7,839 nt of DNA, taken from the NCBI GenBank assembly GCA_030620005.1, contig JAUXAJ010000246.1, positions 1 through 7,839 of the forward strand, written 5' to 3'. Each line of letters begins with the position of its first letter. The first letter of the stretch is position 1. The notes beneath the pieces were generated by a model, which was given only the letters and a program-made list of their open reading frames with translations, searched no databases and had not been told where the DNA came from. This document shows positions 1 to 6,627 of this stretch, piece after piece. The translations under genes were made by a program, and so were the position numbers. This stretch comes from Promethearchaeota archaeon. GTDB taxonomy: Archaea; Asgardarchaeota; Lokiarchaeia; Sigynarchaeales; SOKP01.

Positions 1-102
1 TTTTTTAAAGCCTTTTTAGTCGTGGCCTTGTGCGAAGCGTTAGCAGTCTACGGATTAATAGTTGCGATCTTAATCTGGACGAAGATACCAAGCCCACCTT
101 GA
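1..102 (+). CDS. atpK: A-type ATP synthase subunit K (c-ring proteolipid), C-terminal fragment
   Basis: This is the 3' end of a gene truncated by the window start; 33 codons and a TGA stop are visible. It encodes one hydrophobic transmembrane helix with the pattern CEALAVYGLIVAIL and a short tail WTKIPSPP. In the c/K proteolipid family the last helix of a hairpin carries the ion-binding carboxylate followed five residues later by Tyr. The Glu in CEALAVY fits that position. The protein would form the membrane rotor ring that carries H+ or Na+ past subunit I. Its position directly before subunit C, the adaptor that sits on the ring, supports the call. The residue after the Glu is Ala rather than Ser or Thr, but most ion ligands lie on helices outside the window, so ion specificity cannot be read. 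The fragment is visibly richer in G+C than the downstream genes. Family assignment is fairly sure; the number of hairpins is unknown. Confidence 0.85.
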   Translation, partial: FFKAFLVVALCEALAVYGLIVAILIWTKIPSPP

Positions 103-123
103 TCGAATAGAGTAGATCGAATA
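101..123 (+). repeat. Short direct repeat in the K-C intergenic gap
   Basis: GATCGAATA occurs at 101-109 and again at 115-123, a 14-nt spacing, starting inside the K stop codon. The 51-nt gap between K and C otherwise holds only an A-rich stretch (138-153). I see no terminator hairpin or U-tract, so read-through from K into C is expected. The repeat may be chance or a small binding site. Confidence 0.45.
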
Positions 124-180
124 AGGGTTCTTTCTTGAAAAAACAAAAAAATATTGGAATTTGGTGAAACTTTTACGAGT

Positions 181-1233
181 ATGATACCTTCCTATGCTTA
201 TACCTATATTAAGATTGGTTTTTTAAAACAATTAATCATGAATGAGTTTGAGTTAGAGCAGATGAAAAACATTTATGAGATAAAGGAATTCATTGAATAC
301 ATTACTCCTTTTTATCCAGATCTAACCATAACGAACTACACTATTGATGAGATCGAAAAGTCTCTTTATCATATTTACATTAAAATTGTTGGCAAAATCC
401 TTAATTATTCTCCGGAGAACATGAGAATTTTTTTAAAAAATTATCTATTGAAATATGAAATAATGAATATTAAACTAATCATTTTAGGTTCAATTGCAGG
501 AATGAGCATGGAAGAAAAAGAGAAAAAAATTGACTTTATCGTTGAGGAATATCTTGAAAATAGAGAGCTCATGAGGGAAATGCTAAAAATTTCGTCTCTA
601 GACGAAATTCAATTGTTCATGAGAAGAACTAGATATAATAAGGCCATTCGAGAAGGAATTCTTTATTATAAACACAATAAAGAAGTATTTGTGTTGGAAT
701 CTTTCTTAGATCAATTATATTACGAGAATTTGTCAAAAAAAATAGCTAAATATAACAAGAAAGAAAGAGCAATGATCCCATTATTCGTGAATTACAAAAC
801 TGAAATTTACAACATTAACATGATATATAGAGGGATAAAGAACAACATTGATAGGAAATTATTAAATCAATTTCTCGTTAAGAAGTATTTATTTTTAGAC
901 GAAAAGAAAACAAATTTTTTATTAAACCTTAATACAATCGGCGAGTTTATATCTAAAATCGATGATACATTTAAAAACGCCGAAGAATTAAAAAACCTTT
1001 ACAGGCCATTGATTCTCAAAGAGAAACATTTAGTAAGGTCAATTGAAAATCTCTACATGGATTATTATTTTAAGAAATTTAAAATTAAGATTGACGATAT
1101 AGATTATTCAACGATTTATAGATTATTAGAAGTCATCATTAAGAAAGAAAAGGAAGTTAAGTTTGAGTTACTTCCAAGAGTAGTGAAAATCATTAATGAA
1201 AGATACAGAATTTTAAAGTCGCATTTAAAATAA
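181..1233 (+). CDS. atpC: A-type ATP synthase subunit C (rotor shaft-to-ring adaptor)
   Basis: A protein of about 350 residues, the usual length for the A-ATPase C / V-ATPase d family. This funnel-shaped, almost all-helical protein sits on the K ring and receives the D/F shaft. The N-terminus MIPSYAYTYIKIGFLKQLI matches the family pattern of a short leader, then (F/Y)AY, then a basic helix. Later family-like segments are the helix around NYLLKYEIMNIKLIILGSI and the C-terminal LVRSIENLYMDYYFKKF region. The start is uncertain. The ATG at 181 is chosen because it puts YAY near the N-terminus, as in known homologues, and has GGTGA at 163-167, though 13 nt away. A TTG at 154 in the same frame would add nine residues (LEFGETFTS) but lacks a ribosome binding site, and an in-frame stop at 136-138 excludes anything longer. 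A 22-nt near-perfect palindrome lies at 588-609. Position between K and the other subunits fits the role. Confidence 0.88.
   Translation: MIPSYAYTYIKIGFLKQLIMNEFELEQMKNIYEIKEFIEYITPFYPDLTITNYTIDEIEKSLYHIYIKIVGKILNYSPENMRIFLKNYLLKYEIMNIKLIILGSIAGMSMEEKEKKIDFIVEEYLENRELMREMLKISSLDEIQLFMRRTRYNKAIREGILYYKHNKEVFVLESFLDQLYYENLSKKIAKYNKKERAMIPLFVNYKTEIYNINMIYRGIKNNIDRKLLNQFLVKKYLFLDEKKTNFLLNLNTIGEFISKIDDTFKNAEELKNLYRPLILKEKHLVRSIENLYMDYYFKKFKIKIDDIDYSTIYRLLEVIIKKEKEVKFELLPRVVKIINERYRILKSHLK
588..609. repeat. Near-perfect inverted repeat inside atpC
   Basis: The arms AATTTCGTC (588-596) and GACGAAATT (601-609) are exact reverse complements around the 4-nt loop TCTA. The outer T-A of the loop could also pair, giving ten base pairs in DNA with a 2-nt centre. 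It lies within codons reading KISSLDEIQ, so the coding requirement may explain much of it. No U-tract follows, so it is not a standard terminator. Confidence 0.6.
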
Positions 1234-1247
1234 GTAAGTAACATCAT

Positions 1248-1262
1248 ATTAATATAAATAAT
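1248..1262 (+). promoter_or_regulatory. Candidate TATA-type promoter upstream of the H-to-I gene block
   Basis: After the C stop codon there is about 50 nt of nearly pure A/T, including AATATAAATA at 1251-1260, which resembles an archaeal TATA box. A start site about 25 nt downstream would fall near 1280-1286, where base composition changes sharply and just before a GTG at 1287. This would allow transcription of H-F-E-A-B-D-I independently of K-C. Because the whole region is AT-rich, a TATA-like match is easy to find by chance, so this is suggestive only. Confidence 0.3.
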
Positions 1263-1286
1263 TAAATAAAAAAAAAATTATAGGTT

Positions 1287-1355
1287 GTGAAATTAACTAG
1301 AATGATTGTTGAGACAACGGGGCTTCCCGTGACCGCATCAGGTGGGGAAAATTAA
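1287..1355 (+). other. Structured leader with a 22-codon mini-ORF before subunit H
   Basis: A GTG-started ORF (VKLTRMIVE...TASGGEN) runs from 1287 and ends with TAA at 1353-1355, sharing one base with the H start codon. The frame differs from both C and H. It could also start at ATG 1302. The segment is GC-richer than its surroundings and has several short inverted repeats: GTTG/CAAC (1308-1318), ACGGG/CCCGT (1317-1330, loop GCTT), and TTCCC/GGGAA (1324-1328 with 1345-1349) enclosing ACC/GGT (1332-1334 with 1341-1343). The second and third cannot form together. The third would bury the H ribosome binding site. This suggests a leader peptide or RNA switch controlling H, but the stems are short and chance pairing is possible. 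I know no conserved peptide or riboswitch of this form. The peptide as a real product is doubtful. Confidence 0.3.
1340..1344 (+). promoter_or_regulatory. Ribosome binding site of subunit H
   Basis: AGGTG, complementary to the CACCU of the 16S rRNA 3' end, lies 10 nt before the ATG at 1355. It is one of only two convincing Shine-Dalgarno sites in the window. It falls inside the proposed TTCCC...GGGAA hairpin, so its accessibility may be regulated. Confidence 0.6.
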
Positions 1356-1666
1356 TGGAAATCTTCGATTGGGTTAAAGATATAGAAGAAACTTATAAAT
1401 ACTTAATAGATAATGCTAAAGCTGAAAATATTAAGGAAATTCAAAGATTTAGAACTCAACAAGAAAAATTAATGGATACTATAATAAAGAGAAAACAAGA
1501 ACTTATTAATTCAATGTTAACAAAGGTATCGGAAGATGTACATGATGGAATAAAGATGTTCAATAGCCAATTTATTAAAGAACTTAATAATCTTGAAGAA
1601 CAATTCAATAAAGATAAAAAAAAAATTATTAAAATTATAATAGAAAAATTAGGCCTGGAATTTTAA
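1355..1666 (+). CDS. atpH: A-type ATP synthase subunit H/G (peripheral stalk coiled coil)
   Basis: A 103-residue, highly charged, Ala/Gly-poor protein predicted as one long helix. Heptad-like hydrophobic spacing runs from about residue 15 to 98, for example IKEIQRFRTQQEKLMDTI and FIKELNNLEEQF. Length and character match the small peripheral-stalk subunit (AhaH, NtpF, Thermus G), which pairs with subunit E to tether the A3B3 head to subunit I. Sequence conservation in this family is weak, so the call rests mainly on length, coiled-coil character and being the only unassigned ORF in an otherwise complete operon. The ATG has an AGGTG site, and its stop overlaps the F start as TAATG, implying translational coupling. 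A run of ten A residues (1616-1625) near the 3' end encodes a Lys cluster and could be slippage-prone. Elsewhere H usually precedes I; here it lies between C and F. Confidence 0.72.
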   Translation: MEIFDWVKDIEETYKYLIDNAKAENIKEIQRFRTQQEKLMDTIIKRKQELINSMLTKVSEDVHDGIKMFNSQFIKELNNLEEQFNKDKKKIIKIIIEKLGLEF

Positions 1667-1995
1667 TGTCAGAACAAAAAATCCATGTTTTAGGAAATGA
1701 CGAAATCGTGTTAATTTTTGGTTTATTAGGAATAGCAGGTACAATCTTAAACCAAAAAGACAGTTTTTTTAAGGCATTTGATAATTTATTAAAGCAACCT
1801 TCAATTGGAGTCATAATAGTCGCATTAGATATTCGCGATGATAGCGAAATAGTAGATTTTTTGATCAATTTCAAGTTGAAAAGAAGAAGACCTTTCGTAT
1901 ACTATCTACCAAATATCTTTCAGACCCGGATTGATGTGGAGGATTCTTTTTCTAATAAATTTGTGAGATTGATCGAAAAAATAATTACTCAATAA
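1666..1995 (+). CDS. atpF: A-type ATP synthase subunit F (central rotor stalk)
   Basis: A 109-residue protein, close to the usual length of about 100 for the A/V-ATPase F family. F binds subunit D in the central shaft and can regulate rotation. The N-terminal strand KIHVLGNDEIVLIFGLLGIAG (residues 5-25) corresponds to the family's strand-loop-helix start, normally close to IGD..T..GF.LAG. The second strand SIGVIIVALDI (46-56) matches the conserved (I/V)G(I/V)I(I/L)(I/V) strand of its Rossmann-like fold. RRRPFVYYLPN (73-83) fits the third strand ending in Pro, and the C-terminal helix VRLIEKIITQ would contact D. The usual GFRLAG reads FGLLGIAG, so the motif is divergent. It starts by TAATG overlap with H and has no ribosome binding site of its own. 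Eighteen nt separate its stop from E. Confidence 0.85.
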   Translation: MSEQKIHVLGNDEIVLIFGLLGIAGTILNQKDSFFKAFDNLLKQPSIGVIIVALDIRDDSEIVDFLINFKLKRRRPFVYYLPNIFQTRIDVEDSFSNKFVRLIEKIITQ

Positions 1996-2013
1996 TAAAA
2001 ATAAATTTTTATC

Positions 2014-2745
2014 ATGTCGGAAGTCAGAGATCTAAAGTTAAAGGAACAATTTGGTAAATTAGGATTATATTTAGTTAATAAGGCGCATGATTCAATTAAG
2101 GAAATGAATGAGCAAACGCTCTTTCAGAAAGGAAGGATTAAAAAAGATTTTTCGGATAGAATATTCAATACATCGATGGAACTGAAAGAAAATTTTAAAG
2201 AAACTCATGCTCAGTTCTTAAATAACTACTTATCTTCAAATATAATGAAGGCTCAAGAGTATTTCTTAAATTTAAAAAATAGGTTAATTAAAGAGTTCAA
2301 TAATGATGTACGTGAGCTGATTAAAGCGAATATTAACAAGAAATATAACGAATACATGAGTTTCCTACTAACAACCATTGAAAATAATGTTCACATTTTT
2401 AACAGGTCTCCCGAAACAATTGTATTTTTTAATAGCAAAGATTTTAAATTTTTTAAAAAGAATAACGCAAGAATCGAAAAATTACTTAGTAATAAAGTTG
2501 TAATCAATGAATCTAAGGAAAATTTCATCGGGGGATTTAAATTAATACAAGATGATGGGGGCATCTCTTACGATTTCACGATAGATAATATTATAAAAAA
2601 AGGTTCCTCACTTATTCAAAAAGAATTCTCTAAGACTATTTCTGATATTAAAATTAATGAAATACAAAAGGGTTTTGGGACTTTTATACAAGAAAAAAAA
2701 TTGGAAATTGAGGAACACTTAAGGAAATATGACGCAATTCGATAA
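2014..2745 (+). CDS. atpE: A-type ATP synthase subunit E (peripheral stalk)
   Basis: A 243-residue protein with the two-part layout of the A/V-ATPase E family. An N-terminal charged coiled coil (about residues 5-110) is followed by a globular alpha/beta domain that binds the top of A/B. The globular part contains the family signature GGFKLIQDDGGISYDFTIDN (residues 173-192), equivalent to GG....(S/N).DG.I..D.T in homologues. With H it forms the stalk that stops the head from turning. The family is usually near 200 residues; here about 25-30 extra residues (KINEIQKGFGTF...RKYDAIR) follow the usual C-terminal region and look helical and charged. The start at 2014 has no obvious ribosome binding site and follows an A/T-only gap. 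The 3' end overlaps the A gene by 17 nt. E normally sits before C in archaeal operons, so its place after F is unusual. Confidence 0.87.
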   Translation: MSEVRDLKLKEQFGKLGLYLVNKAHDSIKEMNEQTLFQKGRIKKDFSDRIFNTSMELKENFKETHAQFLNNYLSSNIMKAQEYFLNLKNRLIKEFNNDVRELIKANINKKYNEYMSFLLTTIENNVHIFNRSPETIVFFNSKDFKFFKKNNARIEKLLSNKVVINESKENFIGGFKLIQDDGGISYDFTIDNIIKKGSSLIQKEFSKTISDIKINEIQKGFGTFIQEKKLEIEEHLRKYDAIR

Positions 2746-4555
2746 TAATTTTGACATTGGATATATTTCGGCGATTAATGGCTCGCTAATTGAAATAAAA
2801 GGAATTGAAGACAAAATACGGCTTCACGATCTAGTAAAAGTCGTAGGGCACAGCATTGTAGGTGAAACAATACAAATCCATTTAGATTATATAGTTGTAC
2901 AGTGTTTCGAAAATACTAATAACTTACGAATAAATGAGGATGTAATTAATCTAAAAGTACCATTATCAATGGAATTAGGACCCGGCTTATTATCTAACGT
3001 ATTCGATGGAATTCTTAGACCCTTACAAGTTGCTTTCGAAAGTTCTAAAGGTAGCGGTTTTATAAAAAGAGGTCTTGAATTACCCTCGTTATCAAGAACT
3101 AAAAAGTGGCATTTCATACCGCGCTTTAAGGTTGATGAGGAAGTAACTGGTGGTGATATAATTGGAACATTACAAGAAACTGTTCTAATAGAACATAGAA
3201 TAATGGTACCGCCTGGGTATTCTGGTGTAGTATCCTTTATTGCAGGAGAAGGAGATTATACCATTACAGATAATATTTATCGAATAAAACAAGATGGTAA
3301 TGAAATTGATTTATGTATGCTTCAAACTTGGCCAGTTACTAAAAGTAGACCCTATCTACAAAAAATGCGACCGAATGAACCTTTAATAACTGGAATGCGC
3401 GTGATAGATTTATTATTTCCAGTGGCTAAAGGAGGTACAGTTGCTGTTCCAGGAGGGTTTGGAACTGGGAAAACAATTATTCAACATTCCTTAGCAAAAT
3501 GGTGTAATGCTGATGTAATCGTGTTTGTAGGCTGTGGAGAGCGAGGAAATGAAATAGCAGACGTGTTAAAACAATTTGCTGAGATAATAGATCCTAAGAG
3601 TGGAAGACCCTTGTTAGAACGCATCGTACTAATCGCAAACACGTCTAACATGCCGGTTTCTGCTCGTGAAGCTAGCATATTTTCGGGTGTTACAATAGCT
3701 GAGTACTATAGAGATATGGGGTATGATGTGGCACTTTTAGCCGATAGTATTTCAAGATGGGCAGAATCTCTCAGAGAAATTTCTGGCTTATTGGAAGAAA
3801 TGCCTGCAGAAGAAGGTTATCCCGCTTATTTACCATCAAAATTATCTAGTTTTTATGAAAGGGCTGGAGTTGTCAAAACTTTAGGTGCGAATTTAGAAAA
3901 GGAAAGAATTGGCACCTTAACTATAGTTGGCTCTGTTTCACCTCCAGCAGGAGATTATAACGAACCTGTTACTTCAACTACAAAGCGCTTTGTACAAGCA
4001 TTCTGGGCTTTAGATGCGGGTTTAGCGTATTCTAAACACTATCCTGCCATAAATTGGCTTGAATCATATTCAAATTATCCTGAATATATCTTAAATTGGT
4101 GGTATGAGAGAGATATTGAATGGACGGAAGTAGATGCTGATTGGTTTGAATGCCGGAAGCAAGTAAACGAAATTCTATCCATTGAAAACGATTTAAAAAA
4201 TATTATTCAGTTAATTGGTGAAGAAAATTTACCGGAAGAACAACAGCTGATCTTGTTTATTGCAAAATTAATTAAAGACGGATTTTTAATTCAAAATGCT
4301 TTTGACGAAATTGATTGTTTCACCGATTATAGAAAGATATTAGGTCAAATTAAATTAATTTTGTTGTTATTCAAGGAGGGCAGCAAACTCCTTAAACAAA
4401 GAATATTTTTCGACGATATTAAAGATCTAGACGTTATTTTTGACATTTTAAGGATCAGTAATTCTGTTCCTAACGAGGATTTTTATAGAATTGAGAAATT
4501 AAAAAATAAAGTCCTTAGAGAATTAGAAGCTTTAAAATTAATTGTTGGTATTTAA
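2729..4555 (+). CDS. atpA: A-type ATP synthase catalytic subunit A
   Basis: A 608-residue protein, full length for the catalytic A subunit, which makes or hydrolyses ATP in the A3B3 head. An N-terminal beta barrel (about 8-75) is followed by [22 protein letters not shown] (78-99). The non-homologous bulge domain, unique to A subunits, covers about 110-200. The Walker A loop GGFGTGKT is at 242-249 (Lys248, Thr249). GCGERGNE (268-275) holds the catalytic Glu271. [14 protein letters not shown] (304-317) and the Walker B region [14 protein letters not shown] (333-346) follow. [29 protein letters not shown] (402-415) and FWALDAGLA (425-433) are all canonical. The C-terminal helical domain keeps [19 protein letters not shown]. 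No intein interrupts it, although A subunits are known intein sites. The loop reads GGFGTGKT where GPFGSGKT is common. The ATG lies 17 nt inside E, with AAGGA at 2721-2725 only three nt upstream, so coupling to E is likely. B follows after two bases. Confidence 0.98.
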   Translation: MTQFDNNFDIGYISAINGSLIEIKGIEDKIRLHDLVKVVGHSIVGETIQIHLDYIVVQCFENTNNLRINEDVINLKVPLSMELGPGLLSNVFDGILRPLQVAFESSKGSGFIKRGLELPSLSRTKKWHFIPRFKVDEEVTGGDIIGTLQETVLIEHRIMVPPGYSGVVSFIAGEGDYTITDNIYRIKQDGNEIDLCMLQTWPVTKSRPYLQKMRPNEPLITGMRVIDLLFPVAKGGTVAVPGGFGTGKTIIQHSLAKWCNADVIVFVGCGERGNEIADVLKQFAEIIDPKSGRPLLERIVLIANTSNMPVSAREASIFSGVTIAEYYRDMGYDVALLADSISRWAESLREISGLLEEMPAEEGYPAYLPSKLSSFYERAGVVKTLGANLEKERIGTLTIVGSVSPPAGDYNEPVTSTTKRFVQAFWALDAGLAYSKHYPAINWLESYSNYPEYILNWWYERDIEWTEVDADWFECRKQVNEILSIENDLKNIIQLIGEENLPEEQQLILFIAKLIKDGFLIQNAFDEIDCFTDYRKILGQIKLILLLFKEGSKLLKQRIFFDDIKDLDVIFDILRISNSVPNEDFYRIEKLKNKVLRELEALKLIVGI

Positions 4556-4557
4556 TC

Positions 4558-5949
4558 ATGAGCGTAACTTATAATAAAATTCAAAAAATAATAGGACCAT
4601 TGTTATTTTTAGAAAATAAGCACGACTGCCAATATGGTGAGATTGTTAGCATAATTTCGGACGATGGAACGATACGTACCGGTCAAGTCGTGAAAATGAG
4701 CGAAGATTTAATTGTAATTGAAGTTTTTGAAGATACAAGTGGATTATCGGCTGAAAACTCAAAAATAATATTTACTGGAGATTCGTTTAAATTAAAATTA
4801 TCCGAAGATATGTTTGGTAGAACCTTTACTTCGTTAGGAAAACCTATAGACATTAATACAAAAACGATTTTAGAAACTGATACAATAACCGATGTTGAAC
4901 GAGATATAAACGGCTCACCCATTAACCCTTTTGCTAGAGAATATCCATCGGATGTTATTCAAACTGGAATATCCGTAATTGATGAGTTATTCACGTTAAT
5001 TAGAGGTCAAAAACTCCCTATATTTAGCGGTCAAAAACTACCTCATAATAAATTGGCTGCTCAAATTGTAACTCAAGCAAAAGTCTTGACAGACGAACCA
5101 TTCTTAGTAATTTTTTGTGGTATAGGAATTATTCAAGACGATGTTATTTATTTCTTAAATAGGTTTCAAGAAAGTGGAAGTATTCAAGACATCATTTCGT
5201 TTATAAATTTTGCAGACGATCCAATAATGGAAAGGTTAATCATTCCTAGAGTTGCACTAACTGCGGCAGAGTATTTTGCATTCGACAAGGGAATGCACGT
5301 TCTTGTCATCTTGGTAGACATGACGAACTACGCAGAAGCTTTAAGGGAGTTAAGCTCTGCAAAAGAAGAAATTCCCAGTAGAAAAGGTTATCCTGGTTAT
5401 TTATATTCTGATTTTGCATCAATTTACGAAAGAACGGGAAAAATAAAAGGAAAACCAGGAACAATAACTCAAATACCAATTTTAACAATGCCTAACGATG
5501 ATATATCGCATCCAATTCCTGATACGAGTGGTTATATTACGGAGGGTCAGCTTGTTCTGAGTCGAAATTTACATAAGAAAGGAATATACCCTCCTTTTGA
5601 AGTGTTAGCGTCTATATCCAGACTCATGAAAGATGGCATTGGTGAAAACACTACTAGAGAAGATCACGCAGATGTTAGCTCACAATTCTTAGCGTTATAT
5701 TCAAATTCTCTGGAAATTAGAGATTTAATGTCAATAGTAGGAGAAGACGGTCTTAATGAAGATCAGAAAACTTTATTAAAATTTTCTCATGAATTCGAAA
5801 GAAAATTCTTGAACCAAGGTGTTAAAGAGAACAGAGATTTTAAAAAAACCTTTGATATTGCGTGGGAAGTATTATCAACGTTGCCAAAAAAGCAGTTGTT
5901 CCGAATCCATCAAAAATTTATTAATAAATATTATCAAGAAAAATTTTGA
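4558..5949 (+). CDS. atpB: A-type ATP synthase subunit B (regulatory, nucleotide-binding head)
   Basis: A 463-residue protein, the standard length of the B subunit, which alternates with A in the head and completes each catalytic site. Recognised segments are [11 protein letters not shown] (53-63), [20 protein letters not shown] (123-142), [10 protein letters not shown] (149-158), [10 protein letters not shown] (230-239), [18 protein letters not shown] (247-264), [16 protein letters not shown] (277-292), [22 protein letters not shown] (301-322) and GYITEGQ (325-331). SRLMKDGIG (354-362) contains Arg355, the likely arginine finger reaching into A. As expected for B there is no Walker A sequence. 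The loop that replaces it, normally FSGSGLPHN in archaea, reads FSGQKLPHN (156-164), repeating the preceding GQKLP at the DNA level. The start follows the A stop by two bases with no ribosome binding site, so re-initiation after A is likely. D starts 16 nt downstream. Confidence 0.97.
   Translation: MSVTYNKIQKIIGPLLFLENKHDCQYGEIVSIISDDGTIRTGQVVKMSEDLIVIEVFEDTSGLSAENSKIIFTGDSFKLKLSEDMFGRTFTSLGKPIDINTKTILETDTITDVERDINGSPINPFAREYPSDVIQTGISVIDELFTLIRGQKLPIFSGQKLPHNKLAAQIVTQAKVLTDEPFLVIFCGIGIIQDDVIYFLNRFQESGSIQDIISFINFADDPIMERLIIPRVALTAAEYFAFDKGMHVLVILVDMTNYAEALRELSSAKEEIPSRKGYPGYLYSDFASIYERTGKIKGKPGTITQIPILTMPNDDISHPIPDTSGYITEGQLVLSRNLHKKGIYPPFEVLASISRLMKDGIGENTTREDHADVSSQFLALYSNSLEIRDLMSIVGEDGLNEDQKTLLKFSHEFERKFLNQGVKENRDFKKTFDIAWEVLSTLPKKQLFRIHQKFINKYYQEKF
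5005..5039 (+). repeat. 11-nt direct repeat within atpB
   Basis: GGTCAAAAACT occurs at 5005-5015 and exactly again at 5029-5039, 24 nt apart and in the same reading frame. It encodes GQKL twice (residues 150-153 and 158-161), each followed by Pro. The first copy is the conserved GQKLPIFS; the second replaces the usual GSGLPHN with GQKLPHN. Codon use is identical across the shared 11 nt, which suggests copying by local slippage or conversion, although AT-rich codon bias alone could produce it. Confidence 0.7.
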
Positions 5950-5965
5950 AATTATAATAATATGG

Positions 5966-6613
5966 GTGAAAATAGTTAGTTTTAAAGAAATCAGGCCAAC
6001 AAAAACAAACTTGCTTAATTTGCAGAAAAAATTAGATTTCACTGTGAAAGGGGAAGATTTTCTATCCTTTAAGCGTGAACAACTAATAGATCAAATTAAA
6101 CACACATGGCCGGAATATCAACTTCACCGAAAAAAACTTTTGAATGTATATCGAAGAGCAATGTTAAAACTATTTCAAGCTTATAAAGAGATGGGTTCGA
6201 GGGATTTGAAATTGATTAGTAATCTATCTAGAATTCAGCGTTCTCCCAAAATTAATATAAGATACGAAAAAATTATTGGAAACATGGTTTCAAAGATTGA
6301 TTATGTCTTATTGGAAGAAGGAAGACTCCCTGCGTATTCTTTTTCAAATACAAGCCCCTACCTTGATGACTTAATTAATGAGATTTTAAAAGATTTTTTT
6401 GAAAACCTTATCCGTTTAGCTGAGACCGAAGACATGTTGTTAAAATTTGCTTATAATTTTAACAAATTAAATCGAAGGATAAATGGGTTAAAAAATATCA
6501 TAATCCCAAATCTTCAGCTGGAAATCAAAAAAATAAAAGAAATTTTAGAAGAGAATGAACGAGAAAATTATGTTCGATTTAAAAAGACAAAAGATTTGAT
6601 TTATAAGTATTAG
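5966..6613 (+). CDS. atpD: A-type ATP synthase subunit D (central rotor shaft)
   Basis: A 215-residue protein, the usual length for subunit D, a long antiparallel coiled coil that rotates inside the A3B3 head and binds F and C. The N-terminal helix has the family pattern PTKTNLLNLQKKL (11-23) followed by G..FL.FKR..L (29-40). The C-terminal helix has the strongly conserved KLNRRINGLKNIIIPNLQ (167-184) and ends ENERENYVRFKKTKDLI. The middle region (about 75-135) fits the short hairpin domain. The start is GTG at 5966. The reading frame stays open upstream to 5819, but that part overlaps B in another frame and adds FEIIIIW-type sequence foreign to the family, so the longer form is rejected. No ribosome binding site is visible; the 16-nt gap from B suggests coupling. 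This order, A-B-D, is the conserved core of A-ATPase operons. Confidence 0.93.
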   Translation: MKIVSFKEIRPTKTNLLNLQKKLDFTVKGEDFLSFKREQLIDQIKHTWPEYQLHRKKLLNVYRRAMLKLFQAYKEMGSRDLKLISNLSRIQRSPKINIRYEKIIGNMVSKIDYVLLEEGRLPAYSFSNTSPYLDDLINEILKDFFENLIRLAETEDMLLKFAYNFNKLNRRINGLKNIIIPNLQLEIKKIKEILEENERENYVRFKKTKDLIYKY

Positions 6614-6615
6614 TG

Positions 6616-6621
6616 AAGGTG
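6616..6621 (+). promoter_or_regulatory. Ribosome binding site of subunit I
   Basis: AAGGTG starts three bases after the D stop codon and lies six nt before the ATG at 6628. It fixes that ATG as the start of subunit I. Of the genes in the window, only I and H have such clear sites, perhaps because both need independent ribosome loading. Confidence 0.65.
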
Positions 6622-6627
6622 TTATTA

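Noticed and set aside
103..153. Terminator between K and C
   Set aside because: No GC-rich stem and no T-tract on the + strand; only an A-rich stretch is present.
154..180. TTG-started N-terminal extension of subunit C
   Set aside because: Not excluded, but TTG lacks a ribosome binding site and the ATG at 181 gives the short N-terminus before YAY expected for the family.
1308..1354. GC-richer patch as a possible C/D-box small RNA or insertion-sequence remnant
   Set aside because: No proper C (RUGAUGA) and D (CUGA) box pair, no flanking target duplication and no transposase trace were seen.
1635..1874. Minus-strand ORF opposite H and F
   Set aside because: It is antisense to two recognised genes, with no family resemblance and no start signal.
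2887..3678. Two minus-strand ORFs opposite subunit A (2887-3117 and 3481-3678)
   Set aside because: Both mirror highly conserved coding sequence of A and look like chance open frames.
4683..5488. Minus-strand ORFs opposite subunit B (4683-4922 and 5306-5488)
   Set aside because: They are antisense to conserved B motifs; the hydrophobic Phe/Leu-rich translation simply reflects AT-rich, Lys/Glu-rich sense codons.
5819..5965. In-frame upstream extension of subunit D overlapping B by 131 nt
   Set aside because: It lies within the well-conserved C-terminal coding of B in another frame, and D homologues start close to the PTK motif, which the GTG at 5966 provides.
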